This document shows positions 1 to 9,159 of a DNA stretch of 64,000 nt, piece after piece. Numbering within the stretch: position 1 is the stretch's first letter; every line of letters begins with the position of its first letter. This DNA comes from Myxococcales bacterium (GTDB lineage Bacteria; Myxococcota_A; Polyangia; Palsa-1104; JAEUJZ01), in assembly GCA_016794465.1 (NCBI GenBank), contig JAEUKA010000065.1, positions 1-64,000 on the forward strand, written 5' to 3'. The notes below the pieces were generated by a model. That model was given only the letters and a program-made list of their open reading frames with translations. It was not told the DNA's origin and ran no database searches. Made by a program: the position numbers and the translations under genes.

Positions 1-253
1 CCCTCACGCTGTTTGGCACGAAAGTGAGGGCCGATTCCCTACGTGTGATCCCCCGCGATCTGGCTCCGGTCCCACCTGCGCAGAGCGATTCCTTCCGCAA
101 CTCCTCCGCACCAGAAACAGACCTCTTTGGGAGTCCGATTCCCAAGAGTAGACTGCACACCCAGCCGATCGCACAGATAGTGATTTGTGATACAGTAAAA
201 TTACGGTTATGTACCCGATCTGACCGGGCGCAATTACGGACTCATCCGTCGCT
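1..253 (+). pseudogene. Decayed N-terminal part of an IPT/FG-GAP lipoprotein
   Basis: The frame that leads into the FG-GAP protein at 254 continues upstream with recognisable similarity to the intact paralogue at 2680, but it is interrupted by stop codons at 149, 188 and 221. Between the last two stops the frame reads YSKITVMYPI, then a stop, then PGAI. This lines up with the paralogue's YYSDSLRFEALQPLNPGI just before its first repeat. At the very edge a different frame reads LTLFG, resembling the start of the paralogue's IPT/TIG domain (VKLFG). I infer a gene damaged by point mutations and probably a frameshift. The 5' end lies outside the window, and sequencing error cannot be excluded. Confidence 0.45.
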
Positions 254-1114
254 GTGGAAAAAGTCCTTTACACGGACGTGAACGCGGATGGGAAGATCGA
301 CCTTGCGATCTCGGAAACGGGGCCGCAGGCCCTGATTGAAGTTGCGCTTGGAAATGGCGATGGAACCTTTGCGGTGGTGGGCTCTGTCAACACCTCTACG
401 ACGGTGGGCGGTCTGGTGCTGATCGATGCGAACGGTGATAGCAAGGCCGATCTGGTGGTGGCAGATGGCTTAAACTTGGTGGTTCATCCGAGTGTCGGTG
501 ATGGCACGTTTGGGAGTCCGGTCAAGCTTCCGCATACGTTTCAGACCATGGACAGTGGGTCGAGTCTTGTCGCCGGTGATTTGAACGGAGACGGACGTGC
601 CGATGTGGTTGCACTGAACGGCAAAGAGTCGCGCTTTCCGATCTACCTAAGCAAAGGAGACGGCAGCTTTTCGGAAGCCAAGCCGGTGACGTTTACCAGC
701 GTCTTATCGCTGCCGGTGCTAGCGGATGTGAACAAAGATGGACGACTCGATCTGGCTTGTTTTTCGCGCAACAACGGACAAGTGGTGGTCTTCCTGGGAG
801 ACGGAACTGGCGGCTTTGCGGTGGCCTCTGTCACAAGCGCGGTGATGGCGACAGACAGCATTGGGGTCGGCGATCTCAACGGAGACGGAACTGTCGATTT
901 GGTGACGGTGGAAACCAACATGCTTGCAGAGACATTCACGGTGCTGGCCGGCACTGGGACCGGACAGTTTCAGCGCAGTGAGCCGTATCAGATTGGCCCG
1001 AGTGCACTCGCCGCAGCGCTGTATGTCGGCGACCTGACCGCTGATGGGAAGCTGGATGTGCTGATCGGACAGCGCACCGGAAAGCTCAGCTTGTTTAAAA
1101 ATGTCACCCCGTAA
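254..1114 (+). CDS. FG-GAP/VCBS repeat protein, N-terminally truncated
   Basis: The protein (286 aa) consists almost entirely of FG-GAP/VCBS repeats, the calcium-binding loops of beta-propellers. DVNADGKIDLA, DLNGDGRADVV, DVNKDGRLDLA, DLNGDGTVDLV and DLTADGKLDVL recur at roughly 40-60-residue intervals. It has no signal peptide. The GTG start taken here is only the first one downstream of an in-frame stop, and it falls directly before the first repeat. The intact paralogue at 2680 has a lipoprotein signal and an IPT domain in front of the same repeats, so this is probably the surviving C-terminal portion of a broken surface protein. The next gene starts inside its last codons. The repeats are clear; whether the gene is functional is doubtful. 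Confidence 0.6.
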   Translation: MEKVLYTDVNADGKIDLAISETGPQALIEVALGNGDGTFAVVGSVNTSTTVGGLVLIDANGDSKADLVVADGLNLVVHPSVGDGTFGSPVKLPHTFQTMDSGSSLVAGDLNGDGRADVVALNGKESRFPIYLSKGDGSFSEAKPVTFTSVLSLPVLADVNKDGRLDLACFSRNNGQVVVFLGDGTGGFAVASVTSAVMATDSIGVGDLNGDGTVDLVTVETNMLAETFTVLAGTGTGQFQRSEPYQIGPSALAAALYVGDLTADGKLDVLIGQRTGKLSLFKNVTP

Positions 1115-2639
1115 CTTTCAGCGTGCGGCAGCGGTGATGCTGCTGCTATCAGAGTGTCTGTCTTCCTCCGCAGTGTACGGAAAGAGTCCGCGACCGCCGC
1201 GCGCAGCGACGCCAACCGCCCAGGAACGGAGTGCTCCTTTGATTGCCCAAGGAGTGATGGCGCTGGCTTCTCGCAACTTTGCCTCTGCCTATGCAGCCCT
1301 TGCGGAAGCGTATCTTATCGACCACAGTGCAGAGACTCTGTATCAGCTGGGAATCGTCGCCTATGCCGAGGGACAGACGATTGCTTCGCAAGATCTGATG
1401 CGGCGGTATCTGGCGGTCCCAGCAGCGAACGCTGGCAGTGCCCAGCAGCGAGCCGAAGCAGAGCGGATCGTGTCACAACCGCAGGGACAGCGCAGCGAGC
1501 TGATCCTGACAGGGGAAGCAGAGAGCCGAGTCGAGGTGGATGGCCGCATCGTCGGAGTCCTGCCTCTTCCTATGCCCCTGCTTGTTTCGTCCGGAAGTCA
1601 TGTGATCACGATGAAAAACAGTACCACTGCTTGGTCACTGACCCTGGATGTGGCGGCGCATCGTGCCTATCTGCTGACTCCGGAATCCGATGGCAAGCTG
1701 AAGAGTCTGCGACTACCGACTGCTCTTCTGGAAGTAGATGGAGATCTGCCGCAAGGGAGTCCCGGTCCGCAGTCACTCGCTGCGCAGAGCGTCAGAAACA
1801 GTGGACTGTTTTTGGTGACTCCGCCCGTAAATGGAAAAGAAGAGTGTAAGGGAGAAGCACGCTGTACGCTGCGTCTGGCGGATCAGTCGTTTGCCGATTA
1901 CTTGCTGGTCTTAGAAGGAGTGCAAGCGGCTGCTACCTCAGGCGGAAACGTCACGGTGTCTCTCATCGATACCCAGATCGGAGAGCCTGCCGCGCAAGCC
2001 AAGTTCCCATGCAGTCCGTGCGCCGAAGGAGCGCTGGCAGAGTCTCTCTCCAGGGTCCTTCCTGGCCTGCTCAGTGACGCCACACAGCGTGGTCGGGGGA
2101 TACTCCGTATTGTCAGTCAACCCGTCGGTGCGATGGTTCAGATTGGGAGTCGAAAGCTTGGTGCGACTCCGCTTGCGATGCCGCGCTTTGCCGGATCGAC
2201 CGACTGGCAGCTGCGGCGACCGGGATATCAGGTTGCGCAAGGACGCAGCGAAGTGAAGCCAGGACAGACGACCGAGGTGACGATTCCGCTGGCAGCAGAG
2301 GTGCTGGCTCCGCTGATTGTGAGACTCCCTCCGGAACGACAGCCACGGCCCAAGTGGCGGATTGCCAGCGGACTTGCAGGGTTGGGAATCGGTGCGGGAC
2401 TGATGGCACTTGGCGCTTCGGCACTGGCTGTCTCTGGTCAGTGTGTCGAGCCGGCAGCGCCTCCGCAGCAGTCGTGTACGCGGCTGTATCACACCACTGC
2501 CGCAGGAGCCGGACTGCTTGCGACAGGGGTGGTGTTTGGCGTGACGGGAGCTGTGCTGCTTGCCATCCCAGGACCACGCAATCGCGACCTACGCCCCGTC
2601 CCCAGTGAAGCAGTCGGTCCGTGGGCACTTGCGGATTGA
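1101..2639 (+). CDS. PEGA-domain envelope protein with C-terminal membrane segments
   Basis: This 512-aa protein has an N-terminal hydrophobic signal-like stretch followed by a helical repeat region (about residues 45-125: ASRNFASAYAALAEAY, AETLYQLGIVAYAEGQ) of TPR type. A first PEGA-like beta domain follows around 140-185 (SRVEVDGRIVGVLPLP). A middle segment contains two Cys pairs (EECKGEARC and FPCSPC), and a second, clearer PEGA domain is at about 335-400 (SQPVGAMVQIGSRKLGATPLAMP). Two hydrophobic helices near the C terminus (GLAGLGIGAGLMALGAS and AGLLATGVVFGVTGAVL) should anchor it. It overlaps the preceding gene by 14 bp and precedes a lipoprotein. PEGA domains are thought to bind surface components; the exact role here is unknown. 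Confidence 0.75.
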   Translation: MSPRNFQRAAAVMLLLSECLSSSAVYGKSPRPPRAATPTAQERSAPLIAQGVMALASRNFASAYAALAEAYLIDHSAETLYQLGIVAYAEGQTIASQDLMRRYLAVPAANAGSAQQRAEAERIVSQPQGQRSELILTGEAESRVEVDGRIVGVLPLPMPLLVSSGSHVITMKNSTTAWSLTLDVAAHRAYLLTPESDGKLKSLRLPTALLEVDGDLPQGSPGPQSLAAQSVRNSGLFLVTPPVNGKEECKGEARCTLRLADQSFADYLLVLEGVQAAATSGGNVTVSLIDTQIGEPAAQAKFPCSPCAEGALAESLSRVLPGLLSDATQRGRGILRIVSQPVGAMVQIGSRKLGATPLAMPRFAGSTDWQLRRPGYQVAQGRSEVKPGQTTEVTIPLAAEVLAPLIVRLPPERQPRPKWRIASGLAGLGIGAGLMALGASALAVSGQCVEPAAPPQQSCTRLYHTTAAGAGLLATGVVFGVTGAVLLAIPGPRNRDLRPVPSEAVGPWALAD

Positions 2640-2679
2640 GCAGAGTGTGCCGAGTGCGCAGAGTGAGCGGAGGAAATAC

Positions 2680-4152
2680 ATGAAGATGCTTACGGTACTT
2701 CTGGCTGGCCTTCTCGTCGGCTGTCAGTCGCTGTGGGGAAGCTTGAGCATTCCCAATCCGGGCAACTGTGTAGAGACTCCTTCCCTCTGTCTGGCCGATG
2801 AGCTGTGTGATCAGCAGGAGCAGATCTGTCACCAGGCCCTGGCTCTGTATGCGGCCCAGCCCAACCTCTTTTCCAGCAAAGGGGGCGGCTCCGTGAAGCT
2901 GTTTGGAGAGCGGTTCCTACCCGGAGTTCACGTCGATTGGGATGGTCTGCCGGTGACCGATGTCTCTCTCCTTTCCTCGACCGAGCTGAGCTTCTCCCTT
3001 CCGGCCTCTCAAGCCGGTCGCTGGCGGATTCCCATCAACGTTCGGAATACAACTGGCCGCTCTGCTCAGCGCGCAGATCTGTTTTCCTACTATTCGGACA
3101 GCCTACGGTTTGAAGCGCTGCAACCCCTAAATCCCGGCATTTCAAAGTGGCTGACCGTCGGTGATTTTAATCTGGATGGCCATAAGGATGTCGTCTTCCT
3201 AAGTGGTGCAGAGCCGCTGATCGTCTTCGTTCCTGGGGTTGGGAATGGCACGCTGGGACCAGCCCTGTTGACGCCGGCTGGCGCAGTGACGGCATTTCCC
3301 AGAGATGCGGCGGCGCTGGATGTAAACGGAGACGGAATCCTTGATCTGTTGATCGCGGTCCGGGGCGAGGTACAAGCCTTTGTTGGGAATGGCAAGGGCA
3401 GCTTTGCAGCTGGGGCCAGCGCCACAATTGGACTTGGTACAACGCGTCTGACGGTCCTTAAGTCCGATCGCAGCGAGGCCCGAACGGTGGCCGTTTCAGA
3501 CGGAGATTTCAGCGGGAAGACGCTCTCAACCGTACGACTCCTCAAAGACGGAACGTTCGCCGCACCAGTGCAGATTGGTAGTGGCTTTGTGACGCGCATT
3601 CTCGCTTCCGGAGACGTAAGCGGAGACGGTCTGGACGACCTGCTCGCACTTGACCAGACCAGTCAGCTACGAGTCATGCACAGCGACGGCAATGGCGGAT
3701 TCCAAGTCGTGCAGATTGTGCCCCTGACCAGCTGCGTGCCAAACAGCCTGGCTGTCGCGGATCTGGATCACGATGGCTGGCAGGATGTGATGCTGGCGTG
3801 TGACCAGGGACTCTTGCCTCTGCACAACGATCAAGGAATGCTGAACCCCGCACCGCTGCTACAGCCGACCGAGCTTCTGATTTCTGGACTGCTGGTCGCG
3901 GATCTTAGCGGAGATGGCTGGCCCGATCTGGTCTATGGGAGTCGCAGCAGCAAGAGCCTGCTGGTTCTGCAAGCGGATCGGAAGGGCGGCTATCTGGCCC
4001 CCCTTTCGGTGTACAGCGACAGCACTTGGAACAATACCGGGGCAGCGTTTATGCAGGCAGCTGACCTTGATGAAGATCACAAGCCGGACGTGGTCGCCGG
4101 GTTCAATGGCGGCATGTACCCGCTGGCGGTCCTGCGCAACCAGTCGCCCTAG
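2680..4152 (+). CDS. IPT/TIG plus FG-GAP repeat lipoprotein
   Basis: This 490-aa surface lipoprotein starts at the ATG preceded by a good GGAGG ribosome binding site. Its signal peptide ends in a lipobox (LLVGC, Cys15). A short Cys-rich stretch (NCVETPSLCLADELCDQQEQIC) follows, then an IPT/TIG immunoglobulin-like domain (about residues 55-140: GGGSVKLFGERFLPGVHVDWDG). From residue 150 onward come FG-GAP/VCBS repeats such as DFNLDGHKDVV, DVNGDGILDLL, DVSGDGLDDLL, DLDHDGWQDVM, DLSGDGWPDLV and DLDEDHKPDVV, expected to fold as a beta-propeller. It is the intact counterpart of the damaged gene at the left edge. The adjacent PEGA protein suggests an envelope or adhesion role, but the ligand is unknown. 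Confidence 0.82.
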   Translation: MKMLTVLLAGLLVGCQSLWGSLSIPNPGNCVETPSLCLADELCDQQEQICHQALALYAAQPNLFSSKGGGSVKLFGERFLPGVHVDWDGLPVTDVSLLSSTELSFSLPASQAGRWRIPINVRNTTGRSAQRADLFSYYSDSLRFEALQPLNPGISKWLTVGDFNLDGHKDVVFLSGAEPLIVFVPGVGNGTLGPALLTPAGAVTAFPRDAAALDVNGDGILDLLIAVRGEVQAFVGNGKGSFAAGASATIGLGTTRLTVLKSDRSEARTVAVSDGDFSGKTLSTVRLLKDGTFAAPVQIGSGFVTRILASGDVSGDGLDDLLALDQTSQLRVMHSDGNGGFQVVQIVPLTSCVPNSLAVADLDHDGWQDVMLACDQGLLPLHNDQGMLNPAPLLQPTELLISGLLVADLSGDGWPDLVYGSRSSKSLLVLQADRKGGYLAPLSVYSDSTWNNTGAAFMQAADLDEDHKPDVVAGFNGGMYPLAVLRNQSP

Positions 4153-4159
4153 CGAGGGC

Positions 4160-4165
4160 TATACT
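4160..4165 (+). promoter_or_regulatory. -10 element of a leaderless promoter
   Basis: TATACT lies exactly 6 nt before the ATG at 4172, so transcription should begin at or within a base or two of the start codon. There is no Shine-Dalgarno sequence, and no convincing -35 box is visible. Confidence 0.5.
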
Positions 4166-4171
4166 GCGCGT

Positions 4172-5521
4172 ATGTGGCTGCGTGCGACGGTTTTTGGCTT
4201 GCTGATGATCTGGCTCTGTCCATCGGGACGGGCGGCGGATGTGCTGCCAGGACCGACGGGAAAGAACAAGGCGCAGCAGCAAGCGCGGCTGAAGGAAAAC
4301 GCGCGCATCCTGTACTACTCGGCGCTCAAGCACCGTCGGCGCGATCATCCCGAGCGGCTCAACTTGACGCAGCAGGCGCTGCTGCTGCTGCAAAAGGCGC
4401 TGCTCCTGGAGCCGACGGATGTCGAAGCGCGGGTGTGGCTGGGTGAGTGGATGTCGCGGCCAGAGCTGGGCAGTGCTGCGCTGTCGCAGGCGGTCAAAGA
4501 GCTTCAGCAAGCGCGACGGGATGACGCCACCGGCAGCTGGGACTTCGAGATTGCGACGCAGCTGGGGATTGTCCTGTCGCACCTGGGCCGCTTCGAGGAA
4601 GCCGTCGGTGAGTACGATCGGGCGCTGCGACTGCTTCCCGGTGAGCCCGACTCGCTGCTCTTTCCGAGTCGGCATCAGCAGGCGACGCTGCTCTCCAACT
4701 CCGCCGAGGCGCTGATGGCGATGGGCAAGCTGGGGCAGGCGATCCGTCGCTACAGTCAAGCCGAGCAGATCGATACCGGCGATCAAGGTGCGCTCCATGC
4801 CCTCGGGCTGGCGGTGGCCTACGATCGGGATGGTCAGGTCCAAAAAAGTCACGAGGCGCTCAGTCGCTCTCTCGCCGCTGATCCCGGACTGCGCGTCTAT
4901 CAAGGCGACGAGGTCTTCTTCGTTCCCGACGGTGACCGCTACTATTACGACGGACTGATCGCCGAGGGACTGGGCAACCGCGACGAGGCGCTGCGTTCTT
5001 TTCGTCAGTTCACGACGGAGCTACCGAAGAGCCGCTACACCCCGCGCGCCCGTGAGCACCTCGAGGAGCTGCAAAAACTGCCGGGAATTCCCGTCGCAGA
5101 GCTGTTCCGTGCCAACGTCCTGGTCGGCTCGCCGCACTTTGCCCCCGAGGACAGCGCGGGAGGTGGCGAGAAGCACCGCAGCGAGGACGAAGTAGGCAAG
5201 GCGGTGCGCGAACGGATGATCGATCTCCGTCAGTGTTATGCGCAGGGTCTACGGCGGGCCCCACGACTGGGCGGTGACATGTTGGTGGCGCTGATTGTCG
5301 ACCCGAGCGGCGCGGTGCTGCTGGTGCAGCCTCTCGACAACACGCTGACCGAGCGCGGCTCGTGGAAGCCGACCGGCGGGCAGACGACGGCAATGCCACC
5401 GGCGACAGAGCTGGTCCGCTGTGTTCAAAATGCCCTGCAGCGCTTTCGCTTCCCGGTCGCGTCGGTCGGCAACGATGACAACGACGAGCTGGCGCTGCCC
5501 ATCCATTTCGAGGCGCGATGA
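4172..5521 (+). CDS. TPR protein with AgmX/PglI-type C-terminal domain
   Basis: This 449-aa exported protein begins with a signal peptide (LLMIWLCPSGRAA). A TPR-rich region (about residues 45-310) includes NLTQQALLLLQKALLLEPTD, GRFEEAVGEYDRALRLLPGE and GKLGQAIRRYSQAEQID. The C-terminal 105 residues (RMIDLRQCYAQGLRR, LVALIVDPSGAV, CVQNALQRFRFP) match the TonB-C-like AgmX/PglI domain found in myxobacterial gliding and secretion proteins. The start is the ATG preceded by a -10 box at 4160, since the frame is open further upstream but would overlap the previous gene. It overlaps the next gene by 4 bp (ATGA), so the two are translationally coupled. It is probably a periplasmic scaffold; its partner is not known. 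Confidence 0.75.
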   Translation: MWLRATVFGLLMIWLCPSGRAADVLPGPTGKNKAQQQARLKENARILYYSALKHRRRDHPERLNLTQQALLLLQKALLLEPTDVEARVWLGEWMSRPELGSAALSQAVKELQQARRDDATGSWDFEIATQLGIVLSHLGRFEEAVGEYDRALRLLPGEPDSLLFPSRHQQATLLSNSAEALMAMGKLGQAIRRYSQAEQIDTGDQGALHALGLAVAYDRDGQVQKSHEALSRSLAADPGLRVYQGDEVFFVPDGDRYYYDGLIAEGLGNRDEALRSFRQFTTELPKSRYTPRAREHLEELQKLPGIPVAELFRANVLVGSPHFAPEDSAGGGEKHRSEDEVGKAVRERMIDLRQCYAQGLRRAPRLGGDMLVALIVDPSGAVLLVQPLDNTLTERGSWKPTGGQTTAMPPATELVRCVQNALQRFRFPVASVGNDDNDELALPIHFEAR

Positions 5522-6573
5522 CCGTCGGACGCTGGCTGGCTTGCCTGGTGCTGTTTCCCTCGGTGATCGAGGCCCAGCCGACGGAGCCCAGCCGTGCCGC
5601 CCCGACCAGTGTTCGCAAGGTGTTGCGCGACTGCGCACTCACGGTCTGGGGTTGCGCCAATCGAGCCGGCCACAGCAACGACAGTGAGTACGAGCAGATC
5701 ATCCAGCGCGCCCGCAGCCAGCTGGTGTTTTCCCACACTGCGCCGGGCGTGGACCTAAGCAAGACCGTGACCGAGCTGCTCGACGCCACCAAGCTCACAT
5801 CCAACCCGCGAGAGGCCTGGGTGACGCTGGCGGTGATCTATGCCGAGCAGGGCAACTGCACCGACGGATACTCACTGTTTGAGTCTTTGCTCGCGACGAC
5901 GGAACACCCTGCGACCGGGACCGATCAGCTCACCCCACCGACGGTAGAGCTGCTGTGGAAAGATCGCCAGACGCTCCGGCTCGGGCTGTCGCTGTGTCAC
6001 AGTCTGCGCGGCGAGCATGAGCGAGCGGCGACCCAGTATCGGCGGATGATCCTCCACGACGGGCCGAGCCAGCGCCTCCTGTATCGACTGGCAGACACGC
6101 TGCTGGCCGACGGGCATCCCGACGAAGCGGTGCCGCTGTATCGCCAAGCCTGCCTCGAGCTGCCGCCGGTCCAGCCGCAGGTCCTGGTCGCGCGCAGCTG
6201 TGCCGGGCTGCTGGTGGCGCTCGACCGCAGCTACCGTCAGCGACCGACGCGACTGCTCAGCCAGCTGCGTCGCTATGACCTGGGGCTGCGGTTTTTGAAG
6301 ATGACGGACTTTGTGCCGGCGGCCGATCGCGACTACTCCCGCGCCCTGCTGCTGTCGCCAAGCTGCGAGCGTGAGGCGCTGTTGCGGCAGTATCTGCACG
6401 CGACGCCACCGTCAGTGCCCCAGGCGTATCGGCGTCGTGCCGAAGAACACCTGATGGAAAACCAGGCCAAAGTGCCGGGCTGCACCTCTCAGACGGAGCC
6501 GCCGCTCACCAGAGCTGACGGAGTCGCGCCGCCGCCGCCCGCGCCGCTGGTCGTTCCGAAGCCACCTCTGTGA
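5518..6573 (+). CDS. Secreted TPR-repeat protein
   Basis: This 351-aa protein has a signal peptide (MTVGRWLACLVLFPSVIEAQ) and degenerate TPR-type helices. Examples are NPREAWVTLAVIYAEQGNCTDGYSLFESLL at about residues 100-130, then GEHERAATQYRRMI and GHPDEAVPLYRQA at 165-220. It ends in a Pro-rich tail. Its start codon overlaps the stop of the upstream AgmX-type protein, so the two are probably made together and may form a periplasmic complex. The last 68 bp overlap, tail to tail, the end of the minus-strand kinase gene. No enzyme motif is visible. Confidence 0.7.
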   Translation: MTVGRWLACLVLFPSVIEAQPTEPSRAAPTSVRKVLRDCALTVWGCANRAGHSNDSEYEQIIQRARSQLVFSHTAPGVDLSKTVTELLDATKLTSNPREAWVTLAVIYAEQGNCTDGYSLFESLLATTEHPATGTDQLTPPTVELLWKDRQTLRLGLSLCHSLRGEHERAATQYRRMILHDGPSQRLLYRLADTLLADGHPDEAVPLYRQACLELPPVQPQVLVARSCAGLLVALDRSYRQRPTRLLSQLRRYDLGLRFLKMTDFVPAADRDYSRALLLSPSCEREALLRQYLHATPPSVPQAYRRRAEEHLMENQAKVPGCTSQTEPPLTRADGVAPPPPAPLVVPKPPL

Positions 6574-7969
6574 GCAGCTCGCCGAGCAGGGTGCGCAGCG
6601 GCAGCTCTCTTGTCCCCAGCTGAGACAGCGACGCTTGATGCAGGATCGTTGGCCCGCTCAGCGGCTCAGCCCGTGTCGTTCGCATCCCGACATCATCTGA
6701 CAGCTGCCCACATAGCATCTCCAGCAGCACCACACCGACGGCAAACACATCGGCAGGCGGCGAGGGCGGACCGCCCAGCAGACGCTCCCGCGACAGATAG
6801 CCGAGCGTGCCGAGCCCCGCAAAATACGCGCCGTGACCTAGCCGTGACAGCCCAAAGTCGGCAATCACCAGATCGCCAAGTGGCTGCTCTGCCTCGGGCA
6901 GCTCGTGGTGACAGCGACCATCGCCGCGAAACAGGAGGTTTTCCGGCTTCAAGTCCCCGTGTGACACCGACCCCGCATGCAGCTCTGACAGCGTCTCCAG
7001 CAGCTCGACCGCTCGTCGCAGCGCCACGGCAATCGGCAGCGGACCCTGGCGCAGCCGTCCCCGCAGCGAGCCGCCTAGGCACAGCTCCATCGCCAGCAGC
7101 GGCGGTGACGGACTCTCGCTTAGCTCGTCCCCGTCGACGGCGTACAGCGCAACAATCCCGGGATGACGAGCCGCCGACAGCAGCCTCGCCTCGTGGAGCG
7201 CCCGCAGCAGCGCATCGTCCTGCCCACGCTGTCGTAGGTGCGGATGAAACACCTTCAGCGCCAGCTCACACTGCAAGTCGCGATCGAGCGCCCGGTAGAC
7301 CGTCCCGGTTCGCCCTGAGCCCAGCTCGGCAAGGAGCTGATAGCGGCTGCTCGTCGTCATCGCCACCGTCGGCAGCACCGCCCGCTGGACGCTCGCCAAG
7401 TGTACCCCCGGCTCGGTCAGCATGGGCTGTCCCGGGCGTGGCCCACCGATCGACAGAAAGCGAGTCTGGGCCTCGGGATACTGCACGTCGAGCGCCAGCA
7501 GCTCTGCCAGATATCGTCGTGCCGCCGTCAGATCGCCAACCGCTCGGTGCGCCTCAGCGAGCAGAAACAGCAGCCGCAGAGACTGTGACAGCGACGCCAG
7601 CCCCAGTGCCTGCTGAAGCGGCCCGATCGCCTCCGCATGCCGCGCCGCCTGACACAGCGACTCCGCCACCAGCTGGGCCAGCGCAAAGTCCGTCGGAATC
7701 GCCCGAACCAGGCTCGGCCCCAGTCGCAGCGCCGGCTCCGCTCGTCCCGAATGTAACAGTGTCGTCAGCGCCCGCAGCACCGCAGGCTCGGCCAGCCTCG
7801 GTCGCTCGCTCAGATGCCCTAGCTTTTGACTGTAGTGCTGTAGCAGCAGCAGCGGATCGTCGTCGGCAGGCTTCGGCAGCGCGGGACGGGGTGAGGTCTT
7901 CAGCGAGGGAGAGTCTGCCTGCTGCTCGGTGCCAGTCACCAGCCCGCGCAGACGCTGCCACCACGACAT
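6506..7969 (-). CDS. TPR-Ser/Thr protein kinase, HGD-type catalytic loop
   Basis: This 487-aa cytoplasmic protein has an N-terminal helical repeat region (about residues 60-175) and a C-terminal Hanks-type kinase domain (about 210-487). Visible motifs are the P-loop GSGRTGTVY (217-225), the ATP-binding lysine in ALKVF (Lys239), HGDLKPENLL with catalytic Asp339, and DFG (371-373), followed by GTLGYLSRERL. The Arg of the usual HRD motif is replaced by Gly, so it is a non-RD kinase that may not need activation-loop phosphorylation. There is no transmembrane segment. It is the last gene of a minus-strand run with an FHA protein and a lytic transglycosylase, suggesting phospho-regulation of a cell-wall process. 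Confidence 0.85.
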   Translation of the reverse strand: MSWWQRLRGLVTGTEQQADSPSLKTSPRPALPKPADDDPLLLLQHYSQKLGHLSERPRLAEPAVLRALTTLLHSGRAEPALRLGPSLVRAIPTDFALAQLVAESLCQAARHAEAIGPLQQALGLASLSQSLRLLFLLAEAHRAVGDLTAARRYLAELLALDVQYPEAQTRFLSIGGPRPGQPMLTEPGVHLASVQRAVLPTVAMTTSSRYQLLAELGSGRTGTVYRALDRDLQCELALKVFHPHLRQRGQDDALLRALHEARLLSAARHPGIVALYAVDGDELSESPSPPLLAMELCLGGSLRGRLRQGPLPIAVALRRAVELLETLSELHAGSVSHGDLKPENLLFRGDGRCHHELPEAEQPLGDLVIADFGLSRLGHGAYFAGLGTLGYLSRERLLGGPPSPPADVFAVGVVLLEMLCGQLSDDVGMRTTRAEPLSGPTILHQASLSQLGTRELPLRTLLGELLTEVASERPAARAAAARLRQLW

Positions 7970-7971
7970 CG

Positions 7972-9159
7972 CTACAGCACCTCCAGCCGGACGGCGCCTT
8001 GCTCGACGACATCGCCGCGAATCAGCTGCACCCCCGACGGCACTCGCTGGCCGTTGAGACGAAGCTCCTCGCCTTCCGACTGCACCACGGGCCGCCCTGT
8101 CGCGAACCGCAGCCCGAGCCGACCTGGCAGAGGCAAAAGCTCCGTCGACAATCGCACGTTCAGTCCACGCCGCATCCCGGTCCGCAGCTGCAGCGACAAG
8201 ACCGATGACTCGACGGTGAACGGCATTCGCAGATGCTGACCGATGCCTAGCTCACCCTCGTGACGAAGCGGCAGAGAAGCCTTTTCCGAGAGCTGTAGTC
8301 CATCGAGAAAAGTGCCATTTTTGCTGCCCAAATCCGTGACCGCAAAGCAGCCCTCGCTCACCGACGACAAGCGCACATGCTGCCGAGAGACACCGGGATC
8401 GCCTAGCAAAAGACCACACTCCTCGCCCCGCCCGACGAGAAGCGGTGGCAGGGCAAGCAAGACTCGCTCCCGCACCGTCTCGGACCCTGGCGTACTCGAC
8501 GACAGCCATAGCTCGACCTGGCCGCTGGTCAACAGCTTCCGGCGCAGCTCGTCGGCCAGCCGCTGCGGCTCGCGTGCATCCTTGGCCACCTCGCACAGTG
8601 TGCGCAGCTGCGCATACGCCTCATCGCGTCGCCCGAGGAGCAGCGCCGACTCATAGGCCGCATGCAGCTCCGTCTCCCGCGCCGTTTGCTCTCGCACCCG
8701 CGCTTGCTCAGCCAGTAGTCGCTCGACGCGATCGATGTCGCCGGCCTGCGTCAGGACCTCGACGGCTCGCTCGACATCGCCCGCTCGCTCGAACGCTTCC
8801 GCCGCCAGCACCGGCTCGTCGGCACGCGCCAGCACCCGGCCAGCATGCAGCGCCAGCTCACGGTCACTGTCGATGAGATCCCGGCTCCGCAACAGCCGCA
8901 GCAGCGCTTCCCCAAGCCGCTTGAGCAGCAGCGCTGGCGCCTCGCGATCGTCGCTGAGCAAGTTGACCGCCACCAGCAGCTCTCCGACGGCGCTTCCCGG
9001 CACCGCTCGTCGCCCCGCTTCCAGGATGTGCATCTCGGCGACTTTATGACGCTCGTCGCACAGGGCATAGGCTTTCGCCGCCTCGATGTACTCGCCCGCT
9101 GCCTCCGCTGCGACAGCCGTTCGATAGGTTGCAGACAGCCGGCGCAGCCAGCCGCTCAC
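7972..9159 (-). CDS. FHA-domain protein with helical repeats
   Basis: This is a 395-aa protein. The first 210 residues are alanine-rich helical repeats (EAAGEYIEAAKAYALCDE, LAAEAFERAGDVERAVEVL, AGDIDRVERLLAEQ). A forkhead-associated domain spans about 235-315 with the phosphothreonine-binding signature GR (243-244), SRQH (258-261) and NGT (281-283). About 80 further beta-rich residues follow. FHA domains recognise phosphothreonine, and the kinase encoded 2 bp downstream is the obvious candidate source. The start overlaps the end of the upstream lytic transglycosylase gene by 4 bp, so the three genes form one operon. Confidence 0.85.
   Translation of the reverse strand: MSGWLRRLSATYRTAVAAEAAGEYIEAAKAYALCDERHKVAEMHILEAGRRAVPGSAVGELLVAVNLLSDDREAPALLLKRLGEALLRLLRSRDLIDSDRELALHAGRVLARADEPVLAAEAFERAGDVERAVEVLTQAGDIDRVERLLAEQARVREQTARETELHAAYESALLLGRRDEAYAQLRTLCEVAKDAREPQRLADELRRKLLTSGQVELWLSSSTPGSETVRERVLLALPPLLVGRGEECGLLLGDPGVSRQHVRLSSVSEGCFAVTDLGSKNGTFLDGLQLSEKASLPLRHEGELGIGQHLRMPFTVESSVLSLQLRTGMRRGLNVRLSTELLPLPGRLGLRFATGRPVVQSEGEELRLNGQRVPSGVQLIRGDVVEQGAVRLEVL

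Noticed and set aside
6610..8208. Long open frame (532 codons) on the plus strand
   Set aside because: It is antisense to the kinase and FHA genes, whose motifs are clear. Its product is Ala/Pro/Arg/Ser-rich with no domain, as expected of a GC-rich shadow frame.
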